Positions 1 through 10,676 of a stretch of DNA of 64,000 nt are shown here, one piece after another; the stretch's first letter is position 1; every line of letters starts with the position of its first letter. The notes beneath the pieces were generated by a model. That model was not told the DNA's origin. It did no database searches and saw nothing but the letters and a program-made list of their open reading frames with translations. Position numbers and translations under genes: made by a program. The stretch comes from Pascua guehoae (Eukaryota > Basidiomycota > Tremellomycetes > Trichosporonales > Trichosporonaceae), in NCBI GenBank assembly GCA_001600415.1, contig BCJX01000002.1, forward strand, positions 1,620,255 to 1,684,254, in the 5' to 3' direction.

Positions 1-30
1 CCCGGGGGTGGTGGTAAGCCGCGTGCGCCG

Positions 31-1184
31 ATGGAACCGCGGCCGAGCTCGAGGTGAGTACCGTTTGTGCTGGTGGTGTACTGATAACAATCCCCGTGTG
101 CCGAGCGGTGGCTGCGGGCTGTGAGCGAGTACTAATCCCTCCCCAGCGTCATGCTGCTGTCGCCGACCAACCAGCTACTCCTCCTGCAGCGCGTCAAGGC
201 GTCGTCGTCGTTTGCGTCCGCATTTGTCTTTCCCGGCGGCAACGTGTCGGCGTTCCACGAGACGGTACCCGCCGTGGGATCGGCGGGGCGGCACGTCGAC
301 GGCGAGGCGTACCGGATGAGTGCGATCCGGGAGATGTTTGAAGAGAGCGGCATCCTCCTCGCGCGCAAGGCGGGCGCGCGCGAGCTGCTGGATGTGCCCG
401 TCGACGTGCGCGAGGAGGGGCGCAGGGCGATCCATAATGACAAGGTGACGTTTGGGGAGTGGCTCACGAGTGTCGGCGGCGAGGCTGATGTCGGTACGTC
501 CATCGTAGCCAGGAGATTCGGATTCCCGAGGGGATTCCCGAGTGGCCGCGTGGCCGAGGCCGAGCGTACTAACACGCAGACGGGTTGATTCCATTTACAC
601 GCTGGGTGACGCCGCCGACGGTGCCCAAACGCTTCACGACGCAAATGTACGTCTACATGCTCCCGCTCTCGACCGAGGCCGAGCGCGACAAGGTCATGGT
701 CGTGCACACGCCGACGCACGACGGCGGGATCGAGCACACCGAGGCGGCCTTTGACGACGTGGCAGACTGGCTCGTCCGCGCCGCCAGCGGCGAGATTATC
801 ATCTACCCGCCCCAGGTCTACCTCCTCACCCTCCTCGGCCAGTTTCTCGTCGGCCCAGGCGACTATGCCGCCCAGCGCGAGCGACTCGCCCATTTCCTCG
901 CAGCGAGGCCCACGGGGCGCACGGGCCACCCCACGGCGGAGATTAGCTGGGCGGACAAGTGTATTAGTCCCTACCCTTTGCCTATTCGCCGCGCCGACGG
1001 GCGCGCAGTGCTCGCCCTCGACAAGCCGGGTCTTGAACTCGCGGGAACGGACCGCGCGGGTGACTGGGACAGGGTCGTGCTGGTAAAGGGCCTCAAACAC
1101 GGCCCCACACAGGTCGAGGTTGGGTGGAGGGACGATGTGGTCGCAGAGGCAAAGGAGGCAAAGGAGCAGGCGGCAAAGTTGTAG
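31..1184 (+). CDS. Peroxisomal Nudix hydrolase, NUDT19-like (CoA diphosphatase type); 5' end may be partial
   Basis: Model: exons 31-53, 147-493 and 580-1184, about 324 aa. Joining them gives a continuous NUDT19-type protein. Near residue 10 is VMLLSP, then FVFPGGN, and the Nudix core REMFEESGILL, which matches RExxEExGU. The last exon opens DGLIPFTRW, typical of this subfamily. The C terminus is AAKL, whose last three residues (AKL) fit a type 1 peroxisomal targeting signal. Mammalian NUDT19 is a peroxisomal enzyme that cleaves CoA and acyl-CoA to phosphopantetheine products, so a role in peroxisomal CoA turnover is inferred. Intron 1 has a good CTAAT branch site. The frame stays open from the ATG at 31 back to base 1, so the true start may lie upstream of the window. 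The NUDT19-like assignment is firm; the exact substrate is not. Confidence 0.86.
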
Positions 1185-1295
1185 TTTGTAGAATACATAC
1201 AGTACACTAGGAGCGCATGCGGGTCTGGCTGCGTATCCGGGAGGTTCGTGTTCAACTGACTAGATCCTGGTGTTGAAGGGATCCAACGCAGTGTT

Positions 1296-1335
1296 CAGTC
1301 CGTTGTTGCCATGTCGTCACTCCAACAACGGACTG
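1296..1335. repeat. Perfect 13-bp inverted repeat (hairpin)
   Basis: CAGTCCGTTGTTG at 1296-1308 is the exact reverse complement of 1323-1335, leaving a 14-nt loop. It lies about 110 nt beyond the Nudix stop codon, probably in the 3' UTR or just past it. No function is assigned. Confidence 0.75.
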
Positions 1336-1420
1336 CTGGGAGCGGAGAGACCCTTTGTGGGTGATATTGAACCTATTCCAGTGTCCCTGTTTACTTGCAC
1401 TTTACCTGAACTGACATGGA

Positions 1421-1755
1421 GAGGAGACGAGATTGAGACGAGGAGACGAGATTGAGATGAGGGCCAGATTGGGATGAGGAGACGAGATTGGGATGAGGAG
1501 ACGAGATTGGGATGAGACGAGATTGGGATGAGGAGAGATTGGGATGAGACGAGATTGAGACGAGGAGACGAGATTGAGATGAGGGCCAGATTGGGATGAG
1601 GAGACGAGATTGGGATGAGACGAGATTGGGATGAGACGAGATTGGGATGAGGAGAGATTGGGATGAGACGAGATTGAGACGGGGAGACGAGCTTGAGATG
1701 AGACGAGATTTAGACGAGGCGAGATTGATCTGGGGAGACGGATTGGGATGACCGG
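1421..1755. repeat. Purine-rich minisatellite built on GAGACGAGATTGGGATGAG-like units
   Basis: Irregular tandem array of GAGACGAGATTG(A/G)GATGAG variants. A larger block, beginning near 1433 and recurring near 1557, includes the variant GATGAGGGCCAGATTGGGATG, which suggests a second-level duplication. One strand is almost pure purine. Its repetitive translation (S/P/H/N/L-rich on the minus strand) is not a credible protein. The copy number is likely unstable between strains. Confidence 0.85.
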
Positions 1756-2074
1756 AGGGGACCAAGAAGTTGGTTACTCTGGATCAGACGGATATCTGTC
1801 TGGCAATTCAAGGTACTCGCCGGAACATCACAAGGTGGGCTACAACTGACATGCCACCGACGCCATTATTGGGCACCGGACTACTGCACACTGATGATTC
1901 TTCACCCCACCCTTAGTCGCCACTAATCTACATGTGCGTTACTACAGTAAGCCGGGCTACCCGCCCCGGACGCGGTGCCAGAGTCCCAGAATAGGCGGGC
2001 CAGCATTCGAGGGCGTCATCGATCATAGTCGCGAGGGTGGCCGTACCACGTACACTGGGGTGGTTAATATTCCT

Positions 2075-2328
2075 GCAGCTTGCAGGTTGAAACAGCGCCC
2101 CGGGTTGAGGATCCAAGAATACCTATTGTCGCGGGTCAGTACAGGTGGACAAGGACGAGATAAAGAACCAGACGTCCCACTCACCTACGGCGTGACACAC
2201 GTGTAATCTTGTCCGGGTCGAGCATGGGCAGCAGCTGCACTTGCACTCTCGGCCAAAGAGGTAGCGCCAGGCGCTTCTCCTCTCTCTCCTCTTTTCGCTC
2301 TTCCTCGACGACGCCAGAGAGCAAGTCA
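2075..2328 (-). pseudogene. Orphan exon-like segment, possibly part of an unrecognised or decayed gene
   Basis: On the minus strand, 2328 down to 2185 is an open segment bounded by a pyrimidine-rich CTGCAG acceptor and a GTGAGT donor. It reads charged residues followed by LALPLWPRVQVQLLPMLDPD and ITRVSRR, which looks protein-like and faintly F-box-like. A plausible short intron with branch CTGAC and acceptor AATAG leads to a second piece starting at 2122, which I read until a nearby stop; that boundary is approximate. No ATG is in frame with the first piece without another upstream exon. Family unknown. It could be a real small gene, a decayed fragment, or chance. Confidence 0.2.
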
Positions 2329-3948
2329 CTGCAGAGGAGATGGACGCCATGGGGATGGGCGTGTGGCGCGGCGCGGACGGGAGTGGTGGGGGGGTTAAGG
2401 GAGGGAACGTGTTCTTGGCGTGACTTGTTGTCTTTCGCGGACTTGTTGTTTTAGTGGGATTGAGTTCGTCAGCGGCGTACAGAAACGCCAGTTTGTGTGC
2501 TCTTGTTTATATCTATCCCTCCTTTGCCCATCAGTACCAGATTGCTCCTCAACAGCCCACTGCAGGCGACGGGCGACAAGGCCAAAGCTGCAGCCAAGAT
2601 CTCGCTGCTTCGGGGTCCCGTCAGGCGAGCGACGTCTCACACATCTGCACAGCGTCAGAATTACCAACCGGAACGTAGGCTCTGTGTTTATCGTCATGGC
2701 CGTCATGCGCGTGATGGCCAAGTGATAAGCCGACATGCTCCCAGAGGCCACTGGCCATTTGCCACTGGGCCACTGCCACAACAGAACGAGGTGCAAAGCG
2801 TTTGGCCCTTGGATGATCCGTGCCCGGCGCATTCCTTATCAGGTGTTGCTTGCCTCGTCGTAATGTTATTGGCATACCAAAGGCGAGCGTGACTCGCATC
2901 ACTGCATCCAGAGGGTCCGAGAGCCGCTCGAGCCAACTTTGCGACTAGAGAATAAAAAAAGTTGGCTGATGGCGCCCACAGCGCAGAAGGACAAACGTTG
3001 AGTGTCGAAGTTTCCAGCTGCAGCCGGCCAGCCGACTGATGGCGAGTGTTGGCATGTTGGGCTTTATCGTGTGCCTGGTTCATGAGTTCGTTCTGCGAAC
3101 CGTCCCGGGCGATCCGTGAGCTCGAAGAGAGGATCATTCATTGGCTCCACTACTGGGAGACTTCTGGCACGAGTTGAAGCGATAGGCTGTGTTGTGGTTG
3201 TCTTGTTTGGTTGGTTGCCACCCGTCCATACGCCGTACTGCGTGTTCCGGTTCGGCGCAATGGCGATCTGCAGCTAGCCGTTGACGCGTTGACGATCGTT
3301 GCTCTTCATGCGTGAAGGGCAGGGCCCAATGGCGCGTTATAAAGTGTGGCGGAACACTGGGCCATCAACCGACAGGCAGCAGGCAGGCCAGGTGTGGCCT
3401 CACGTTTCATCGCCCGGCGTTCCGGTCGACATGATTCAAGATTAATCTCAGGTCGAGCAATCACGTCCAATGCATGTAGTGTCGTGTGCACGCCGTGTCA
3501 TGCTCGGCTGGTCTTGGTGCCCAAACGATTATTGCACGGCCAACAAGAGAAATCCATCACGACCCAGAGGCAGGATGTTGCCACACGTTACGTAAGAAGC
3601 ACCATGACGCCATGACCTGGGCTTTTGAGGCGACGCGGCCAACAGCGGCGGACGACGTACGCGCGCGCGCAGCGTTGATGCAAGCGTGTCAGTTGTTGCA
3701 TCTCGAGAGCACTTGTCGCACCTGACGCGTCGCCATCTCGCGATTGCAACTTGTCTCACTACCATAACATAAACAAAACACTCTACACCCGGAACGACGG
3801 ACAGTACGACGCGCGACCCCCGCGTACACCAGGACCCGCGTGAACCCAGCGACACCCAAACCACGCCCCCCGGACCACCCCGCACTGCGATCTCGTGACC
3901 CACCCCGCCCTTTCCTTCCATTTGCTCCACACACACCTATTGACAAGC

Positions 3949-5577
3949 ATGACGGACGACTCGCAGCGCCCATGCACCATTACGCTCGCGGACGGGACGC
4001 ACTACGACCTCCGGCTGCTGTCGTCGGCCAAGGAAGACTATGACGTGGAGATTGGCGACGCCGAGCCGGGGGCGAGCTACAAGCTCAACGTGTGCCGCGG
4101 GGTCGTGAGCGAGCTGTGGAAGATTGACGCCCCGGACAGGGTCGGCGGGTACATCAAGCGCGAGAGTGGACGTGGCGACTTTTCGCTTGGGTCAGTTGCA
4201 CGCCTTTGTCGAGTGTGTGGTGGAACAGAAGAGGACCAAGCTGGGGAACGTGATGCGGCCGCAGGTGTGCTGCGAGAGAGGCGGTGCGGCGGCACGCCTG
4301 CAGTTCGAATGCGCTCGGCAGACACGAGTTGTCGTCTCGTTGTCTCGGGCAGGACGTGGTGGTGGAGACTCGACAGATGGGCTGTATGGTGGAGCCGGAA
4401 GTTGTGGTGGTGCTTCTGGCGACCATCCTACACCCCGTCCGTCATGTTATCGTCAACATCTCCTCGCTCATTGTTGCCACCAATGCAGCTGAGGGATGCC
4501 GGCTTGCTGCACCGAAGTGCACAAACAGAGCAACCAAGACTAACTCTCCAGCGAGTTCTCTACAAACATCACCCTCGCACCCGTCACCAACGAACCGATG
4601 CTCGTGCTCCAGAACGGCTCCAGCTGCCCCTCGAACGACAAAGAGTTTGCATCGTCTGCCATCCGCGTGAGTCTGCAGCTTCTCCTGCTCGTCAAGGCGT
4701 ACCCACGCCCTTGCTAACGGTCAGTTTGTCTGCAGCCCCGAAGACTTTGGCGCCGGCAAGCCCCGCCTCGTCGCGGCACTCCCGCCTGGCGACAATGCGT
4801 GCCACTTTTTCTTCGAGTGGAAGACACATATCGCGTGTCCGACAAACAAGCGTGCAGAGCTCGAGAGCGGGCACCTGTGGGCGTTTGGGTCGTTGTGAGT
4901 GCTGAGTGCGCCGTTGCGCTGGGTTGTGTTGTTTTCTGCTCAAGTGTGGTGTGTCGTGTTTGCGACAATGGGTGTCTTCAGCAATCGTGACTGTGTGGTG
5001 GCCACCATGCACCCTACACCTTGACCAGTGTTCAATTCCGCAGGAGAACGCGCACTCTGGATTGCAAGCCAGCAGGAGAACGCACACTCTGGACTGCAAG
5101 CCAGCTCTCACCTCACCTCCTCCCCCCATGCACGTTGCTGACCAACCCAGCATTATCATCGCCGTCCTGACGTGGTTCTGCGGTCACACGCTCTACAACC
5201 GCTTCTTCCTCGGCCGCCGCGGTGCCGACCAGTTCCCGCTCCCACGCATGTCCCTCCCTAGTGTGCAGCTCCCGACTCGTGGTGGGTCAGAGGGCCAGCC
5301 ATCGTCGTCCTCGAGTGCCCCCCGTTCGCGGTGGGGCTGGAAGCGCCGCAGCCAGCGCGCGGGGTACAACCACCTGAGCGTCGAGCCGGACGAGGAGGAG
5401 GCGCTCGCGGGTGCGCGCTTCTCGCTCGACGACGACGACGATGATGACGCCCACGTCCTCGGCGGCGAGGTGAATGCGTGGCGCACACCCCCCGGTGTGC
5501 CGCGACGTAGCTCGAACGAGGGCGGCGCCGATGGTCGGCCGGGTGTAGGCGTCCACCAGGGCCTGGTGGATGTGTAG
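3949..5577 (+). CDS. MRH-domain type I membrane receptor, Atg27/Mrl1-like
   Basis: Exons 3949-4190, 4552-4666, 4725-4894 and 5151-5577 give 317 aa. The luminal part is a mannose-6-phosphate-receptor-homology fold: several cysteines, VGGYIKRESG, EFSTNITLAP, and the typical CHFFFEWKTHIACP near residue 160. A transmembrane segment follows (IIIAVLTWFCGHTLYNRFFL, about residues 177-196), then a polar tail of about 120 residues with a seven-Asp run. Such proteins cycle between Golgi, endosome and vacuole, or to autophagosome sites (Atg27), so a sorting or autophagy role is inferred. No signal peptide is present when translation begins at the first ATG of this frame (3949). A 5' exon may be missing, since the family normally has one. 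Intron 1 (361 nt) is long for this window. Confidence 0.72.
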
Positions 5578-6035
5578 ATAGACGCAGTAGTGCTGCAGTG
5601 TCTGTACAGGATGCTGCAGTCGTGTGCATGTATAGAGCTTGTCGTGTGCCGAGAGCAGAGAGGCAAGAAGAAGGAAACACAGCTAGTGTTGTGGCAAGTG
5701 AATTGTTGGCAGAGTGGAGGTTGGAAGCTGGGGTGGGGGTGGTGCCACATGCCCCAAACGCCGAAGTTGCAGAACGGGCAGGGTGGTGGTCTTGCAGGGT
5801 AACGCGCCGCTGCTGGTTGGCGGACAGCCCACGGTGGTAATCCTGGGCGGGCAGCCAGAGTTCGAGCTACCACCACGGCTGCAACTACTGCACCCAGGCT
5901 GGCTCTGGCTCGGGCTGGCTCACTGTCACTGTCGCTGTCGCTCGCTCGCTCGCGACCTGTCGCTGTCACTGCTCGCTCGCTCACCTGCACCATTGGCATC
6001 GTCTTCGGTCATTGACGCCATCACCACCACCCGCC
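5578..6035. other. Intergenic region upstream of the complex I gene
   Basis: No gene recognised. The right part has CTCGCTCGCTCGC-type simple sequence and pyrimidine-rich DNA, consistent with the leader of the downstream complex I gene. Confidence 0.6.
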
Positions 6036-7801
6036 ATGCTGCGCAACCTCCGGCCCCTGTTCGCAAAGGCCCCCCTCGCCCCGAGCGCCCGGCCACTGCG
6101 GCCCCTCGCGGCGCGCTCGCTCGCGACCGCCTCGGGCGGCCAGGCCGAGGAGCGCATTGCGCCCGTCCGCACCTTCTCCGTCGAGGAGTGAGTTGGAGCC
6201 GAGCCGAGGTGGGGGTGGGGTGGTGGAGCTCGAGGTCGAGTCTGGAGCTGGTGTGGGCATAATGGCAGGCTCGCTCGACGTGGGCTATGCCGACGCCGAT
6301 ACGGCCGACACCTCACTGTGCAATCTGCATCGCGGACACACACCCCCACACTCGAGTCTCTACCCCGCGCGGCGGCTTGCTGACCACCCCAGGCTGCACG
6401 ACCTGAGCGCCGAGGAGATTCTCAAGGAGACGACGGGCAAGGATGCCAACATGCGTCACTTTACTGGTGAGCACTGTCGAACGCGAGTGTTGTGGAGTGT
6501 GGTCTTGGAGCCGAGCGGGACCGAGGCATGCTGTTGTGGGCTACCGCAACATGCCGACGACCGCTTGGCCTTGGCTCGCCCACACAGCGCACCTTGCCCA
6601 CCACACTGCGCAACCTCGCTCTCGCTCGCCGTTGTCACTCGTACTAACCCCAGTCAACTTTGGTCCCCAGCACCCTGCGGCGCACGGTGTGCTGCGTCTC
6701 ATCCTCGAGCTGAACGGCGAGGAGATTCTGCGTGCCGACCCGCACATTGGGCTGTTGCACCGCGGCACGGAAAAGCTGATCGAGTACAAAAACTACACGC
6801 AGGCGCTGCCGTACTTTGACCGCCTCGACTATGTGTCCATGATGACCAACGAGCTGTCGTACACGCTTGCGGTGGAGAAGCTGCTCAACATTGAGGTGCC
6901 CGAACGCGCAAAGTGGATCCGCACGTTGATGGGCGAGATTACGCGTATCCTCAACCACTTGATGGCCGTCCTGACGCACGCCATGGACGTGGGTGCGCTC
7001 ACGCCGTTCCTGTGGGGTTTCGAGGAGCGTGAAAAGCTCATGGAGTTTTACGAGCGCGTGTCGGGTGCGCGCATGCACGCGGCCTATGTCCGCCCCGGCG
7101 GTGTGGCCTTCGACCTGCCCCACGGCCTGCTCGACGACATTTTCAAGTGGGCGACGCAGTTTTCCAGCCGTGTCGACGAGATTGAAGAGGTCATTACCGG
7201 CAACCGTATCTGGAAGAGCCGTACCATTGGCGTGGGCAAGGTGACTGCCCAGGAGGCCCTCGACTGGTCGTTTACCGGCGTCATGCTCCGTGGTTCGGGT
7301 ATCCCATGGGACATTCGCAAGGTTGCCCCGTACGACGCCTATGACAAGGTCGAGTTCGACGTGCCCGTCGGCACAAACGGCGACTGCTACGACCGCTACC
7401 TGTGCCGTGTCCAAGAGTTCCGCGAGTCGCTCCGCATCATCGACCAGTGCATCAACAAGATGCCCACCGGCGCCTACAAGGTCGACGACCACAAGATTGT
7501 GCCCCCGCCCCGCGCCTCCATGAAGGAGTCGATGGAGGCCCTCATTCACCACTTCAAGCTCTTCTCCGAGGGCTACTCTGTTCCCCCCGGCGAAACCTAC
7601 ACGGCCATCGAGGCGCCAAAGGGCGAAATGGGCGTCTACCTCGTCTCGGACGGCACAAACCGCCCCTACCGCTGCAAGATTCGTGCACCCGGTTTTGCAC
7701 ATCTCGCAGGCGCAGACTTTATGATGCGCCACGCCTACCTGCCCGACGCAGTCGCCATTATCGGCACCATGGACCTCGTGTTCGGCGAGGTCGACCGGTA
7801 G
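6036..7801 (+). CDS. NDUFS2: NADH:ubiquinone oxidoreductase 49-kDa subunit (NDUFS2/Nuo-49), mitochondrial complex I
   Basis: Exons 6036-6187, 6393-6466 and 6654-7801 give 457 aa. The first 35 or so residues are Arg/Ala/Ser-rich without acids, as in a mitochondrial presequence. The mature part has family signatures: [42 protein letters not shown] and, at the C terminus, [14 protein letters not shown]. This subunit lies in the peripheral arm and helps form the ubiquinone site next to the terminal Fe-S cluster. The length is normal for the family. All intron junctions keep the frame, with CTAAC and CTGAC branch sites. The organism therefore very probably has a true proton-pumping complex I, unlike Saccharomyces. 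Confidence 0.97.
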
Positions 7802-8590
7802 TCGACGCGTCTTGTGTGTAGGATAGAGTCAATGCATCGGATTAACGCAGGCCGCACGAGCCGCAACCGTGGCCGCAGGCCGCGGGTGTGGCGGCCAATT
7901 TGGGTTTGGTGTGCGCTGGTGCTGATTGACCCAAGGGGTGGGTAGAGTGTGCAGATGGAGACGGCGCCGACATCTTGGTAGGGCTTTAGTAGCCTGGCTT
8001 GCCCAGTACTGCGAGTTTGACAACGTGTCAAGGGGTGCTATGCGCAGAGGGAACACAGTCGGTAATGTGCGGTGGGGGTGCAGCGTTTGATAATGTGGAT
8101 GGACACGGATTGCATTGCACCTCTCGTGACAGACACGCGTGGAGACTTCACAACCAAGTGGAAAGGCCACTTCCAATGCGACATGATGACCAGAGTGCCT
8201 CACCGTACCTCTGCGGTTATCTCGATGGTCGACTCGGCGGTCACCTCGATACGAACTCCGTGGTGACCGCGGTGAACGATTGACACCGAGGCATGGCCGA
8301 CCAACTCGATTGGCTGGCGGTCCAGTCATCAAGCTCCAATGCACACTCGCGATGGCAGTAGTTGCTACAAAAGACGTCCATGTTCTCAAGTACTGATGCT
8401 ATGCGCTGGTCGTCGCTACGTTGCCCCCCGTCAGACCCAGTGTACCAGAGTACCACCTAGGGTATCCCCTAGAGTACACCTAGCCGACTATCTAGTCTAC
8501 TGCCTAGCCCGACGACCCTAACGGCCCGAGTCCGAGTCACTGGAGGATCAGCACGCCTCCCTCTACGAGCATACCCACCGGCTCGTGCCG
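7802..8590. other. Convergent intergenic region
   Basis: It lies between the 3' ends of the complex I gene (+) and the glutaminyl cyclase gene (-). I see no gene, RNA or clear repeat here. Both 3' UTRs should lie in it. Confidence 0.6.
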
Positions 8591-10676
8591 TCATTCACGC
8601 ACCAACTCGTCGCGGCGGTCGCGGTCCTGGGCCTTGTCGGCGGCGTCGGCCGGGGGGTCATCGGGTGCGAGATGGAGGTATGCCGCGGTCCAGACGCGCA
8701 TGATCGAGTTCCAGCGGCGGAGCGTGTCGAGGTCGAGTGCGTCCTTGTTGTCGGTCATCCTGTGCCAGACGCTTGGGAACGGGCTGGGGATGAGGTGGAG
8801 GCAGTCTACGCCGCGGCGGAGAAAGGGAATGTGGTCGTCTTCGATGCCGGCGGGGTTGGCGCGCTGGGAGCCAAACCACGTATCCGTGCCCTTTACGAGT
8901 TTGGCGTTACGCAGGCGCTTGTCCGTGGCTGCGAGCTCGTCAAACATCCAGTCTGTCTCGCGGAAATAGCTGTAAAAGCGCGGCTTGGGCGTGCCCATCA
9001 GGTCGAGGAGGACGAGCACGTCAATCGTGTCCAGCACGGTCGGGCGCGGCGCCATGCGTCTCCGCGCCAGGGCGTGGTCGTCCGGGAGGTACGTCTCGTC
9101 CCACACTTGGGCGAGGTGGCGCGAGCCATAGACCGAGTCGGTCGCAGACCACTGGTGGAAGGCCTCTTCGCCGTCGAAAAATACAATCTGCAGCGTCGTC
9201 TCGGCCGCCTCGTGCTCGTCCACCTCGGCAGTGAGCACCGGCTTGCCCGCCTTGAGACGCTTTGCACGCCCAGATAGCAACGGCGTCAGCGCCTCGGCAA
9301 CGTCAATCATCGTCCCGCACGGCGCCGCAGAGTCGGTCGCGCCGATAAAGCCTCCTTCTGGAAACCACTTTGAGTCGATGTGTGCGCTCAGCACAAGTCT
9401 GCGCGGCGCCCCTGGGTCAAACGTGTACACTAGATTGTTGAACCGCACGTCCCCGATCAGTGTCTTTTCCGTGTGCTCCACCTGTTGTTAGCGTGGGACG
9501 CGCAACGAGTGGGTCGCCGGCAGTAAATGAACGCGAGCAAGGTGAGGAAAACCGTCGCAATTGGCCTCCTTCTGCCAGACGCCAGTCACAACACGTCAAA
9601 CTCGACCATCCGCCCAACGTCTTGACTAGGTTAGGTGTTCTACGACCACCAGCCTGGTCACAGTATGAGCAGCGCATGTAGCCTGGGAGAGGTGACCCGA
9701 CGGGAAAGCTCTGTTGCTTGTCACTAGCCCTAGGGCGGTTAAATCTCGCCACCCTCCCTTCCTGACTACCATCTAAACCTCCAGCGAGCAGACTATAGAC
9801 GATAGACGACGAGGATCCGCGATCCAACGGACAGACTCCCCTCACACACAGCCAGCTCCAGCATGCCACACCCGAATCCCAACCCATGACTCTGACCCGC
9901 TCGGCCCAGCCAGCATCCGCCGACGACCAGAGCCCGCAGCCAAGAGTTGCAAGAGAGCGAGCCCACAGTCCCCACTTCATACCGTCGCGAGTTCCAGCCT
10001 ACACGCCATCCCACCGCCTCGCTCACGACCAGCGTCCCAGGATCAGAGCGGCGACCAGAGGCCAGTTTCTCTCGCACGCCATCGGCCGCGCCATGCTGGA
10101 CAGCAACCACGCTCGACATGACGCACCACCTCGGTTCCACACGCATCACCCCACGGTCCCGAACCAGCGAGCCAACTCACCTGCTCCTCGTGCCATCCGA
10201 GCTTGCCAAACACGCCCGAAATGTACTTTTGCACCTCTGTCCTGGCCATTAGACGCATCCTGCACCTATACTACCACCCGGCGCTCACAAGTTCTTTGTC
10301 CCGGCTGCCGTCAGCACATAAGCCACGCGACACTCGATGCAGCGCTGCGAGCACTGCGCCAGCAACTGCAACTGCAACCGCAACAGCAACTGCAACAGCA
10401 ACAGCACCAGCAACAGCACTAGCAACCGCACAGCACAGCTCACGCAGACTCACCCACACGCTCCACAAGCAGTTTCCCCATGTGCCCACTATCCACCGCC
10501 TCCCACGGCGGCGGGTCCAGCTCGGCGACCGCCCGCACCTGCGCGTCCGACAGGGCGCGAAAGTCGCGCCGCTGGTGTCCGACGACTGCGGGGAGGAGTG
10601 CCGCGGCCAAGGCGAGGAGGGGCAGGGCGGACGCGCACGTCAGCGAGCGCGGGGGGCGGCGGCGGGTGCCCAGCAT
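8591..10676 (-). CDS. Secretory glutaminyl-peptide cyclotransferase (glutaminyl cyclase, M28-like)
   Basis: Minus-strand exons 10676-10454, 10304-10289 (only 16 nt), 10241-10181 and 9481-8591 give 396 aa. The N terminus is a signal peptide or anchor (SALPLLALAAALLPAVVG). Then come LLVERVAGTKNL, TEVQKYISGVFGKLGW and the zinc-peptidase-like core: SAHIDSKWF, GATDSAAPCG, FFDGEEAF, LLDLMGTPKPRF and DDHIPFLRRGV. These supply the His, Asp, Glu and His expected for the single-zinc active site of glutaminyl cyclases, which convert N-terminal Gln to pyroglutamate in the secretory path. Upstream in-frame ATGs exist, but 10676 puts the signal peptide at the end. Intron 3 is 699 nt (9482-10180), unusually long here. 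Confidence 0.87.

Larger units (their letters stand above)
1185..3948. other. Gene-poor interval between Nudix and MRH receptor genes
   Basis: No convincing complete gene is seen in this 2.8 kb. It holds an inverted repeat (1296-1335), a purine-rich minisatellite (about 1421-1755), and an exon-like segment on the minus strand (2185-2328). The remaining short ORFs have no recognisable domain. The right end presumably contains the promoter of the MRH receptor gene. Confidence 0.6.

Noticed and set aside
132..1100. 322-aa minus-strand ORF over the Nudix gene
   Set aside because: Runs across both introns of a recognisable gene and has no domain of its own.
1391..1765. 124-aa repetitive ORF on the minus strand
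   Set aside because: It is the translation of the minisatellite, with no splice or start context.
6644..7732. Long minus-strand ORF (362 aa) opposite the complex I gene
   Set aside because: It is a shadow of the well-supported NDUFS2 exon on the plus strand, caused by high GC and codon bias.
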